Shown here piece after piece: positions 40,501 to 52,820 of a stretch of DNA of 64,000 bases. Source of the DNA: Odiellus spinosus (taxonomy: Eukaryota > Arthropoda > Arachnida > Opiliones > Phalangiidae); the NCBI GenBank assembly GCA_963920705.1, contig OY987233.1:1054001-1118000 (forward strand), written 5' to 3'. Both the position numbers and the translations under genes were made by a program. The notes under the pieces were generated by a model. That model did not search any database. It was given only the letters and a program-made list of their open reading frames with translations, and was not told the origin of the DNA. How positions within the stretch are numbered: position 1 is the stretch's first letter; each line of letters opens with the position of its first letter.

Positions 40501-41335
40501 AAATTTGTGGATCTACACTTGGGAAATTTGTGGATCTACACTTGGGAAATTTGTGGATCTACACTTGGGAAATTTTTGGATCTACACTAGGGAAATTTGT
40601 GGATCTACACTTGGGAAATTTGTGGATCTACACTTGGGAAATTTGTGGATCTATACAAAGGGAAATTTGTGGATCTATACAAAGCAAAATTTGGATCTAT
40701 ACTTGGAAAATTTGTGGATCTATTGGAAAATTTGGGGATATATGCTTGGAAATTTGTTGAACTACACTTGGCAAATTTGTGGATCTAAACTTGGGAAATT
40801 TGTGGATCTACACTTGGTAAATTTGTGGATCTACACTTTGCAAATTTGTGGATCTACACTTAGGAAATTTGTGGATCTACACTTGGCAAATTTGTGGATC
40901 TAAACTTTAAAAATTTGTGGATCTACACTTGGGAAATTTGTGGATTTACTTTTGGCAAATTTGTGGATCTAAACTCTAAAAATTTGTGGATCTATACTTG
41001 GGAAATTTGTGGATTTATACTTGGGAAATTTGGATTTATACTTAGGAAATTTGTGGATTTATACTTGGGAAATTTGTGGATTTATACTTGGGAAATTTGT
41101 ATATTTATACTTAAGAAATTTGTGGATTTATACTTGGGAAATTTGTGGATTTATACTTGGGAAATTTGTGGATTTATACTTAGGAAATTTGTGGATTTTC
41201 TCTTGGCAAATTTGAAGATTAATACTTGGGAAAATTGTGGATTTATATTTGGGAAATTTGTGGATTTATATTGGGGAAATTTGTGGATTTATACTTGGGA
41301 AATTTGTGGATTTATACTTAGGAAATTTGTGGATT
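37530..41335. repeat. 2,265-bp tandem pair
   Basis: 37,530-39,045 aligns with 39,795-41,335. Both copies hold two short Q cassettes: 37,580/38,380 against 39,845/40,645. The first of each pair has the private GATATATGCCTGG and the second has GTTGAACTACAC, followed by a T block with F and TTTGAAGATTAATAC. Copy 1 lacks one TTATATTTGGG monomer near 38,970. Upstream the offset is 2,150, because copy 1 lacks five monomers before its first Q. 2,265 is 99 monomers minus 12 bp. Confidence 0.84.
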
Positions 41336-44300
41336 TACACTTGGTAAATTTGTGGATCTACACTTGGCAAATTTGTGGATCTACACTTGGCAAATTTATG
41401 GATCTACACTTGGCAAATTTTGTGGATCTACACTTGGGAAATTTGTGGATCTACACTCGCAAATTTGTGGATCTACACTTGGCAAATTTGTGGATCTAAA
41501 CTTTAAAAATTTGTGGATCTACACTTGGGAAATTTGTGGATTTACACTTGGCAAATTTGTGGATCTACACTTGGTAAATTTGTGGATCTACACTTGGCAA
41601 ATTTGTGGATCTACACTTGGTAAATTTGTGGATCTACACTTGGCAAATTTGTGGATCTACAGTTGGCAAATTTGTGGATCTACACTTGGGAAATTTGTGG
41701 ATTTACACTTGGCAAATTTGTTTATCTACACTTGGTAAATTTGTGGATCTACACTTGGGAAATTTGTGGATCTACACTTGGTAAATTTGTGGATCTACAC
41801 TTGGCAAATTTGTGGATCTACACTTGCTAATTTGTGGATCTACACTTGGGAAATTTGTGGATCTATACAAAGGGAAATTTGTGGATCTATACAAAGCAAA
41901 ATTTGGATCTATACTTGGAAAATTTGTGGATCTATTGGAAAATTTGGGGATATATGCTTGGAAATTTGTTGAACTACACTTGGCAAATTTGTGGATCTAA
42001 ACTTGGGAAATTTGTGGATCTACACTTGGTAAATTTGTGGATCTACACTTTGCAAATTTGTGGATCTACACTTAGGAAATTTGTGATCTACACTTGGCAA
42101 ATTTGTGGATCTAAACTTTAAAAATTTGTGGATCTACACTTGGGAAATTTGTGGATTTACACTTGGCAAATTTGTGGATCTAAACTTTAAAAATTTGTGG
42201 ATCTATACTTGGGAAATTTGTGGATTTATACTTGGGAAATTTGGATTTATACTTAGGAAATTTGTGGATTTATACTTGGGAAATTTGTGGATTTATACTT
42301 GGGAAATTTGTATATTTATACTTAAGAAATTTGTGGATTTATACTTGGGAAATTTGTGGATTTATACTTGGGAAATTTGTGGATTTATACTTAGGAAATT
42401 TGTGGATTTTCTCTTGGCAAATTTGAAGATTAATACTTGGGAAAATTGTGGATTTATATTTGGGAAATTTGTGGATTTATATTGGGGAAAATTGTGGATT
42501 TATACTTGGGAAATTTGTGGATTTATACTTAGGAAATTTGTGGATTTACACTTGGCAAATTTGTGGATCTACACTTGGTAAATTTGTGGATCTACACTTG
42601 GCAAATTTGTGGATCTACACTTGGCAAATTTATGGATCTACACTTGGCAAATTTTGTGGATCTACACTTGGGAAATTTGTGGATCTACACTCGCAAATTT
42701 GTGGATCTACACTTGGCAAATTTGTGGATCTAAACTTTAAAAATTTGTGGATCTACACTTGGGAAATTTGTGGATTTACACTTGGCAAATTTGTGGATCT
42801 ACACTTGGTAAATTTGTGGATCTACACTTGGCAAATTTGTGGATCTACACTTGGTAAATTTGTGGATCTACACTTGGCAAATTTGTGGATCTACAGTTGG
42901 CAAATTTGTGGATCTACACTTGGGAAATTTGTGGATTTACACTTGGCAAATTTGTTTATCTACACTTGGTAAATTTGTGGATCTACACTTGGGAAATTTG
43001 TGGATCTACACTTGGTAAATTTGTGGATCTACACTTGGCAAATTTGTGGATCTACACTTGCTAATTTGTGGATCTACACTTGGCAAATTTGTGGATCTAC
43101 ACTTGGGAAATTTGTGGATCTACACTTGGGAAATTTGTGGATCTACACTTGGGAAAGTTGTGGATCTACACTTGGGAAATTTGTGGATCTACACTTGGGA
43201 AATTTTTGGATCTACACTTGGGAAATTTTTGGATCTACACTTGGGAAATTTGTGGTTCTACACTTTGCAAATTTGTGGATCTACACTTGGGAAATTTGTG
43301 GATCTACACTTGGGAAATTTGTGGATCTACACTTGGGAAATTTTTGGATCTACACTAGGGAAATTTGTGGATCTACACTTGGGAAATTTGTGGATCTATA
43401 CAAAGGGAAATTTGTGGATCTATACAAAGCAAAATTTGGATCTATACTTGGAAAATTTGTGGATCTATTGGAAAATTTGGGGATATATGCTTGGAAATTT
43501 GTTGATCTACACTTGGCAAATTTGTGGATCTAAACTTGGGAAATTTGTGGATCTACACTTGGTAAATTTGTGGATCTACACTTGGGAAATTTGTGGATCT
43601 ACACTTGGGAAATTTGTGGATCTACACTTGGGAAATTTTTGGATCTACACTAGGGAAATTTGTGGATCTACACTTGGGAAATTTGTGGATCTACACTTGG
43701 GAAATTTGTGGATCTATACAAAGGGAAAAATGTGGATCTATACAAAGCAAAATTTGGATCTATACTTGGAAAATTTGTGGATCTATTGGAAAATTTGGGG
43801 ATATATGCTTGGAAATTTGTTGATCTACACTTGGCAAATTTGTGGATCTAAACTTGGGAAATTTGTGGATCTACACTTGGTAAATTTGTGGATCTACACT
43901 TTGCATATTTGTGGATCTACACTTGGGAAATTTGTGGATCTACACTCGCAAATTTGTGGATCTAAACTTGGCAAATTTGTGGATCTAAACTTTAAAAATT
44001 TGTGGATCTACACTTGGGAAATTTGTGGATTTACACTTGGCAAATTTGTGGATCTACACTTGGTAAATTTGTGGATCTACTCTTGGCAAATTTGTGGATC
44101 TACACTTGGTAAATTTGTGGATCTACACTTGGCAAATTTGTGGATCTACAGTTGGCAAATTTGTGGATCTACACTTGGGAAATTTGTGGATTTACACTTG
44201 GCAAATTTGTGGATCTACACTTGGTAAATTTGTGGAATTACACTTGGGAAATTTGTGGATCTACACTTGGTAAATTTGTGGATCTACACTTTGCAAATTT

Positions 44301-46910
44301 TTGGATCTACACTTGGGAAATTTGTGGATCTACACTCGCAAATTTGTGGATCTACACTTGGCAAATTTGTGGATCTAAACTTTAAAAATTTGTGGATCTA
44401 CACTTGGGAAATTTGTGGATTTACACTTGGCAAATTTGTGGATCTACACTTGGTAAATTTGTGGATCTACTCTTGGCAAATTTGTGGATCTACACTTGGT
44501 AAATTTTTGGATCTACACTTGGCAAATTTGTGGATCTACAGTTGGCAAATTTGCGGATCTACACTTGGGAAATTTGTGGATTTACACTTGGCAAATTTGT
44601 GGATCTACACTTGGTAAATTTGTGGAATTACACTTGGGAAATTTGTGGATCTACACTTGGGAAATTTGTGGATCTACACTTGCAAATTTGTGGATCTACA
44701 CTTGGCAAATTTGTGGATCTAAACTTTAAAAATTTGTGGATTTATACTTGGGAAATCTGTGGATTTATACTTGGGAAATTTGTATATTTATACTTAGGAA
44801 ATTTGTGGATTTATACTTGGGAAATTTGTGGATTTATACTTGGGAAATTTGTGGATTTATACTTGGGAAATTTGGATTTATACTTGGGAAATTTGTGGAT
44901 TTATACTAGGGAAATTTGCGGATCTACACTTGGGAAATTTGTGGATTTACACTTGGCAAATTTGTGGATCTACACTTGGTAAATTTGTGGAATTACACTT
45001 GGGAAATTTGTGGATCTACACTTGGGAAATTTGTGGATCTACACTTGGCAAATTTGTGGATCTAAACTTTAAAAATTTGTGGATTTATACTTGGGAAATT
45101 TGTGGATTTATACTTGGGAAATTTGTATATTTATACTTAAGAAATTTGTGGATTTATACTTGGGAAATTTGTGGATTTATACTTGGGAAATTTGTGGATT
45201 TATATTGGGGAAATTTGTGGATTTATACTTGGGAAATTTGTGGATTTATACTTAGGAAATTTGTGGATTTACACTTGGCAAATTTGTGGATCTACACTTG
45301 GTAAATTTGTGGATCTACACTTGGCAAATTTGTGGATCTACACTTGGCAAATTTATGGATCTACACTTGGCAAATTTTGTGGATCTACACATGGGAAATT
45401 TGTGGATCTACACTCGCAAATTTGTGGATCTACACTTGGCAAATTTGTGGATCTAAACTTTAAAAATTTGTGGATCTACACTTGGGAGATTTGTGGATTT
45501 ACACTTGGCAAATTTGTGGATCTACACTTGGTAAATTTGTGGATCTACACTTGGCAAATTTGTGGATCTACAGTTGGCAAATTTGTGGATCTACACTTGG
45601 GAAATTTGTGGATCTACACTTGGGAAATTTGTGGATCTACACTTGGGAAAGTTGTGGATCTACACTTGGGAAATTTGTGGATCTACACTTGGGAAATTTT
45701 TGGATCTACACTTGGGAAATTTGTGGTTCTACACTTTGCAAATTTGTGGATCTACACTTGGGAAATTTGTGGATCTACACTTGGGAAATTTGTGGATCTA
45801 CACTTGGGAAATTTTTGGATCTACACTAGGGAAATTTGTGGATCTACACTTGGGAAATTTGTGGATCTATACAAAGGGAAATTTGTGGATCTATACAAAG
45901 CAAAATTTGGATCTATACTTGGAAAATTTGTGAATCTATTGAAAAATTTGGGGATATATGCTTGGAAATTTGTTGATCTACACTTGGCAAATTTGTGGAT
46001 CTAAACTTGGGAAATTTGTGGATCTACACTTGGTAAATTTGTGGATCTACACTTTGCAAATTTGTGGATTTATACTTGGGAAATTTGTGGATTTATACTT
46101 GGGAAATTTGTGGATTTATATTGGGGAAATTTGTGGATTTATACTTGGGAAATTTGTGGATTTATACTTAGGAAATTTGTGGATTTACACTTGGCAAATT
46201 TGTGGATCTACACTTGGTAAATTTGTGGATCTACACTTGGCAAATTTGTGGATCTACACTTGGCAAATTTATGGATCTACACTTGGCAAATTTTGTGGAT
46301 CTACATATGGGAAATTTGTGGATCTACACTCGCAAATTTGTGGATCTACACTTGGCAAATTTGTGGATCTAAACTTTAAAAATTTGTGGATCTACACTTG
46401 GGAGATTTGTGGATTTACACTTGGCAAATTTGTGGATCTACACTTGGTAAATTTGTGGATCTACACTTGGCAAATTTGTGGATCTACAGTTGGCAAATTT
46501 GTGGATCTACACTTGGGAAATTTGTGGATCTACACTTGGGAAATTTGTGGATCTACACTTGGGAAAGTTGTGGATCTACACTTGGGAAATTTTTGGATCT
46601 ACACTTGGGAAATTTTTGGATCTACACTTGGGAAATTTGTGGTTCTACACTTTGCAAATTTGTGGATCTACACTTGGGAAATTTGTGGATCTACACTTGG
46701 GAAATTTGTGGATCTACACTTGGGAAATTTTTGGATCTACACTAGGGAAATTTGTGGATCTACACTTGGGAAATTTGTGGATCTATACAAAGGGAAATTT
46801 GTGGATCTATACAAAGCAAAATTTGGATCTATACTTGGAAAATTTGTGGATCTATTGGAAAATTTGGGGATATATGCTTGGAAATTTGTTGATCTACACT
46901 TGGCAAATTT
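37580..46910. repeat. Short Q cassettes, second series (37,580; 38,380; 39,845; 40,645; 41,857; 43,390; 43,708; 45,861; 46,777)
   Basis: All lack the CTT and are followed by CTAAACTTGGG. Sub-types are linked to the duplications: GATATATGCCTGG at 37,580 and 39,845; GTTGAACTACAC at 38,380, 40,645 and 41,857. The copy at 43,708 has AAGGGAAAAATGTGG, and 45,861 has GTGAATCTATTG. 43,390 and 43,708 are only 318 bp apart, a local duplication of 14 monomers minus 4 bp. The minus 4 equals the length deficit of one short cassette. Confidence 0.88.
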
Positions 46911-48677
46911 GTGGATCTAAACTTGGGAAATTTGTGGATCTACACTTGGTAAATTTGTGGATCTACACTTTGCAAATTTGTGGATCTACACTTGGGAAAT
47001 TTGTGGATCTACACTCGCAAATTTGTGGATCTACACTTGGCAAATTTGTGGATCTAAACTTTAAAAATTTGTGGATCTACACTTGGGAAATTTGTGGATT
47101 TACACTTGGCAAATTTGTGGATCTACACTTGGTAAATTTGTGGATCTACTCTTGGCAAATTTGTGGATCTACACTTGGTAAATTTGTGGATCTACACTTG
47201 GCAAATTTGTGGATCTACAGTTGGCAAATTTGTGGATCTACACTTGGGAAATTTGTGGATTTGCACTTGGCAAATTTGTGGATCTACACTTGGTAAATTT
47301 GTGGAATTACACTTGGGAAATTTGTGGATCTACACTTGGTAAATTTGTGGATCTACACTTTGCAAATTTTTGGATCTACACTTGGGAAATTTGTGGATCT
47401 ACACTCGCAAATTTGTGGATCTACACTTGGCAAATTTGTGGATCTAAACTTTAAAAATTTGTGGATCTACACTTGGGAAATTTGTGGATTTACACTTGGC
47501 AAATTTGTGGATCTACACTTGGTAAATTTGTGGATCTACTCTTGGCAAATTTGTGGATCTACACTTGGTAAATTTGTGGATCTACACTTGGCAAATTTGT
47601 GGATCTACAGTTGGCAAATTTGCGGATCTACACTTGGGAAATTTGTGGATTTACACTTGGCAAATTTGTGGATCTACACTTGGTAAATTTGTGGAATTAC
47701 ACTTGGGAAATTTGTGGATCTACACTTGGGAAATTTGTGGATCTACACTTGCAAATTTGTGGATCTACACTTGGCAAATTTGTGGATCTAAACTTTAAAA
47801 ATTTGTGGATTTATACTTGGGAAATTTGTGGATTTATACTTGGGAAATTTGTATATTTATACTTAGGAAATTTGTGGATTTATACTTGGGAAATTTGTGG
47901 ATTTATACTTGGGAAATTTGTGGATTTATACTTGGGAAATTTGGATTTATACTTGGGAAATTTGTGGATTTATACTAGGGAAATTTGCGGATCTACACTT
48001 GGGAAATTTGTGGATCTACACTTGGCAAATTTGTGGATCTACACTTGGTAAATTTGTGGAATTACACTTGGGAAATTTGTGGATCTACACTTGGGAAATT
48101 TGTGGATCTACACTTGGCAAATTTGTTTATCTAAACTTTAAAAATTTGTGGATTTATACTTGGGAAATTTGTGGATTTATACTTTAGAAATTTGTATATT
48201 TATACTTAAGAAATTTGTGGATTTATACTTGGGAAATTTGTGGATTTATACTTGGGAAATTTGTGGATTTATATTGGGGAAATTTGTGGATTTATACTTG
48301 GGAAATTTGTGGATTCATACTTAGGAAATTTGTGGATTTACACTTGGCAAATTTGTGGATCTACACTTGGTAAATTTGTGGATCTACACTTGGCAAATTT
48401 GTGGATCTACACTTGGCAAATTTATGGATCTACACTTGGCAAATTTTGTGGATCTACACATGGGAAATTTGTGGATCTACACTCGCAAATTTGTGGATCT
48501 ACACTTGGCAAATTTGTGGATCTAAACTTTAAAAATTTGTGGATCTACACTTGGGAGATTTGTGGATTTACACTTGGCAAATTTGTGGATCTACACTTGG
48601 TAAATTTGTGGATCTACACTTGGCAAATTTGTGGATCTACAGTTGGCAAATTTGTGGATCTACACTTGGGAAATTTG
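43680..48677. repeat. 3,069-bp offset duplication (43,680-45,608 and 46,749-48,677)
   Basis: The two ends of this span match in order: short Q, the 390-bp unit with GTGGAATTACAC, TTTGCGGATC, two T blocks, CTACACATGGG and CTTGGGAGATTTG. The middle (46,064-46,979) is a 916-bp tandem copy of about 45,148-46,063, with Q at 45,861 and 46,777. 916 is 40 monomers minus 4, the deficit of the one short Q it carries. The 916-bp copy has CTACATATGGG near 46,304. Confidence 0.82.
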
Positions 48678-50745
48678 TGGATTTACACTTGGCAAATTTG
48701 TTTATCTACACTTGGTAAATTTGTGGATCTACACTTGGGAAATTTGTGGATCTACACTTGGGAAATTTGTGGATCTACACTTGGTAAATTTGTGGAATTA
48801 CACTTGGGAAATTTGTGGATCTACACTTGGGAAATTTGTGGATCTACACTTGCAAATTTGTGGATCTACACTTGGCAAATTTGTGGATCTAAACTTTAAA
48901 AATTTGTGGATTTATACTTGGGAAATTTGTGGATTTATACTTGGGAAATTTGTATATTTATACTTAGGAAATTTGTGGATTTATACTTGGGAAATTTGTG
49001 GATTTATACTTGGGAAATTTGTGGATTTATATTGGGGAAATTTGTGGATTTATACTTGGGAAATTTGTGGATTTATACTTAGGAAATTTGTGGATTTACA
49101 CTTGGCAAATTTGTGGATCTACACTTGGTAAATTTGTGGATCTACACTTGGCAAATTTGTGGATCTACACTTGGCAAATTTATGGATCTACACTTGGCAA
49201 ATTTTGTGGATCTACACATGGGAAATTTGTGGATCTACACTCGCAAATTTGTGGATCTACACTTGGCAAATTTGTGGATCTAAACTTTAAAAATTTGTGG
49301 ATCTACACTTGGGAAATTTGTGGATTTACACTTGGCAAATTTGTGGATCTACACTTGGTAAATTTGTGGATCTACACTTGGCAAATTTGTGGATCTACAC
49401 TTGGTAAATTTGTGGATCTACACTTGGCAAATTTGTGGATCTACAGTTGGCAAATTTGTGGATCTACACTTGGGAAATTTGTGGATTTACACTTGGCAAA
49501 TTTGTTTATCTACACTTGGTAAATTTGTGGATCTACACTTGGGAAATTTGTGGATCTACACTTGGGAAATTTGTGGATCTACAATTGGTAAATTTGTGGA
49601 ATTACACTTGGGAAATTTGTGGATCTACACTTGGGAAATTTGTGGATCTACACTTGCAAATTTGTGGATCTACACTTGGCAAATTTGTGGATCTAAACTT
49701 TAAAAATTTGTGGATTTATACTTGGGAAATTTGTGGATTTATACTTGGGAAATTTGTATATTTATACTTAGGAAATTTGTGGATTTATACTTGGGAAATT
49801 TGTGGATTTATACTTGGGAAATTTGTGGATTTAAACTTGGGAAATTTGGATTTATACTTGGGAAATTTGTGGATTTATACTAGGGAAATTTGCGGATCTA
49901 CACTTGGGAAATTTGTGGATTTACACTTGGCAAATTTGTGGATCTACACTTGGAAAATTTGTGGAATTACACTTGGGAAATTTGTGGATCTACACTTGGG
50001 AAATTTGTGGATCTACACTTGCAAATTTGTGGATCTACACTTGGCAAATTTGTGGATCTAAACTTTAAAAATTTGTGGATTTATACTTGGGAAATTTGTG
50101 GATTTATACTTGGGAAATTTGTATATTTATACTTAAGAAATTTGTGGATTTATACTTGGGAAATTTGTGGATTTATACTTGGGAAATTTGTGGATTTATA
50201 TTGGGGAAATTTGTGGATTTTTACTTGGGAAATTTGTGGATTTATACTTAGGAAATTTGTGGATTTACACTTGGCAAATTTGTGGATCTACACTTGGTAA
50301 ATTTGTGGATCTACACTTGGCAAATTTGTGGATCTACACTTGGCAAATTTATGGATCTACACTTGGCAAATTTTGTGGATCTACACATGGGAAATTTGTG
50401 GATCTACACTCGCAAATTTGTGGATCTACACTTGGCAAATTTGTGGATCTAAACTTTAAAAATTTGTGGATCTACACTTGGGAAATTTGTGGATTTACAC
50501 TTGGCAAATTTGTGGATCTACACTTGGTAAATTTGTGGATCTACACTTGGCAAATTTGTGGATCTACACTTGGTAAATTTGTGGATCTACACTTGGCAAA
50601 TTTGTGGATCTACAGTTGGCAAATTTGTGGATCTACACTTGGGAAATTTGTGGATTTACACTTGGCAAATTTGTTTATCTACTCTTGGTAAATTTGTGGA
50701 TATACACTTGGGAAATTTGTGGATCTACACTTGGGAAATTTGTGG
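48240..50745. repeat. Three related units starting near 48,240, 48,998 and 50,167
   Basis: Each runs TTATATTGGGG, CTTAGG, hybrid GGATTTACAC, ATGG/TTTTG couplet, CTACACATGGG, CACTCGCAAATTT, K, CTACAGTTGGC, GTTTATCTAC. Offsets are 758 bp (33 monomers minus 1) and 1,169 bp (51 monomers minus 4). The first and second differ by CTTGGGAGATTTG against CTTGGGAAATTTG after K, and the third has GGATTTTTAC near 50,216. Confidence 0.78.
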
Positions 50746-50749
50746 ATCT

Positions 50750-52820
50750 ACACTTACAAATTTGTGGATCTACACTTGGCAAATTTGTGGATCTAAACTT
50801 TAAAAATTTGTGGATCTACACTTGGGAAATTTGTGGATTTACACTTGGCAAATTTGTGGATCTACACTTGGTAAATTTGTGGATCTGCACTTGGCAAATT
50901 TGTGGATCTACACTTGGCAAATTTGTGGATCTACACTTGGGAAATTTGTGATTCTACACTTGGGAAATTTGTGGATCTACACTTGGCAAATTTGTGGATC
51001 TACACTTGGGAAATTTGTTTATCTACACTTGGGAAATTTGTGGATCTACACTTGTGAAATTTTTGTATCTACACTTGGGAAATTTGTGGATCTACACTTG
51101 GGAAATTTGTGGATCTGCACTTGGGAAATTTGTGGATCTACTCTTGGGAAATTTGTGGATCTACACTAGGGAAATTTGTGGATCTACACTTGGGAAATTT
51201 GTGGATCTATACTTGGAAAATTTGTGGATCTATTCTTGGAAAATTTGGGGATATATGCTTGGATATTTGTTGATCTATACTTGGGAAATATGTGTATCTA
51301 TACTTGGGATTTTTGTTGATCTACACTTGGCAAATTTGTGGATCTACACTTTGCAAATTTGTGGATCTACACTTGGGAAATTTGTGGATCTACACTTGCA
51401 AATTTGTAGATCTACACTTGGCAAATTTGTGGATCTAAACTTTAAAAATTTGTGGATCTACACTTGGGAAATTTGTGGATCTACACTTGGGAAATTTGTG
51501 GATCTACACTTGTGAAATTTGTAGATCTACACTTGGCAAATTTGTGGATCTAAACTTTAAAAATTTGTGGATTTACACTTGGCAAATTTGTGGATCTACA
51601 CTTGGTAAATTTGTGGATCTACTCTTGGCAAATTTGTGGATCTACACTTGGTAAATTTGTGGATCTACACTTGGCAAATTTGTGGATCTACAGTTGGCAA
51701 ATTTGTGGATCTACACTTGGTAAATTTGTGGAATTACACTTGGGAAATTTGTGGATCTACACTTGGGAAATTTGTGGATCTACACTTGCAAATTTATGGA
51801 TCTACACTTGGCAAATTTGTGGATATAAACTTTAAAAATTTGTGGATTTATACTTGGGAAATTTGTGGATTTATACTTGGGAAATTTGTGGATTTATACT
51901 TGGGAAATTTGTGGATTTATACTTGGGAAATTTGTGGATTTATACTTGGGAAATTTGTGGATTTATACTTAGGAAATTTGTGGATTTTCTCTTGGCAAAT
52001 TTGTAGATTTATACTTGGGAAAATTGTGGATTTATACTTAGGAAATTTGTGGATCTACACTTACAAATTTGTGGATCTACACTTGGCAAATTTGTGGATC
52101 TAAACTTTAAAAATTTGTGGATCTACACTTGGGAAATTTGTGGATTTACACTTGGCAAATTTGTGGATCTACACTTGGTAAATTTGTGGATCTGCACTTG
52201 GCAAATTTGTGGATCTACACTTGGCAAATTTGTGGATCTACACTTGGGAAATTTGTGATTCTACACTTGGGAAATTTGTGGATCTACACTTGGCAAATTT
52301 GTGGATCTACACTTGGGAAATTTGTTTATCTACACTTGGGAAATTTGTGGATCTACACTTGTGAAATTTTTGGATCTACACTTGGGAAATTTGTGGATCT
52401 ACACTTGGGAAATTTGTGGATCTACACTTGGGAAATTTGTGGATCTACTCTTGGGAAATTTGTGGATCTACACTAGGGAAATTTGTGGATCTACACTTGG
52501 GAAATTTGTGGATCTACACTTGGGAAATTTGTGGATCTATACTTGGAAAATTTGTGGATCTATTCTTGGAAAATTTGGGGATATATGCTTGGATATTTGT
52601 TGATCTATACTTGGGAAATATGTGTATCTATACTTGGGATTTTTGTGGATCTACACTTGGCAAATTTGTGGATCTACACTTTGCAAATTTGTGGATCTAC
52701 ACTTGGGAAATTTTTGGATCTACACTTGCAAATTTGTAGATCTACACTTGGCAAATTTGTGGATCTAAACTTTAAAAATTTGTGGATCTACACTTGGGAA
52801 ATTTGTGGATCTACACTTGG
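50750..52820. repeat. 1,307/1,330-bp tandem pair
   Basis: 50,750-51,190 aligns with 52,057-52,497 at offset 1,307. One extra C monomer before the second S cassette then makes the offset 1,330. Shared marks are a 22-bp CTTACAAATTT, K, GGATCTGCAC, GTGATTCTAC, GTTTATCTAC, CTTGTGAAATTTTTG and S. Differences include TTTTTGTATC near 51,063 and GGATCTGCAC near 51,113 in copy 1 only. Confidence 0.82.

Larger units (their letters stand above)
36431..50740. repeat. Domain IIIb: mixed T/C blocks, short Q cassettes resume
   Basis: T blocks lie at about 36,480-36,915, 38,730-39,045, 40,995-41,335, 42,205-42,545, 44,735-44,905, 45,080-45,265, 46,065-46,185, 47,805-47,975, 48,145-48,335, 48,905-49,095, 49,710-49,885 and 50,075-50,265. 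F occurs near 36,776, 38,927, 41,192 and 42,404, then is absent until 51,980. Short Q cassettes start at 37,580, 38,380, 39,845, 40,645, 41,857, 43,390, 43,708, 45,861 and 46,777; none is seen from 46.9 kb to the domain end. From 45 kb a variant CTACACATGGG recurs (near 45,388, 48,456, 49,215, 50,383; 46,304 has CTACATATGGG). The first case of CTACACATGGG is near 35,251. Confidence 0.85.

Noticed and set aside
39501-40760. Longest plus-strand open frame (419 codons), with others of 413, 396, 394 and 393 codons at 28,668-29,909, 37,305-38,495, 61,650-62,834 and 43,046-44,227
   Set aside because: The predicted peptide is the same 23-residue period found in all three frames. Starts are almost all GTG or TTG, not ATG. 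Ends depend only on which variant monomer comes next. Odd-length monomers shift the frame freely.
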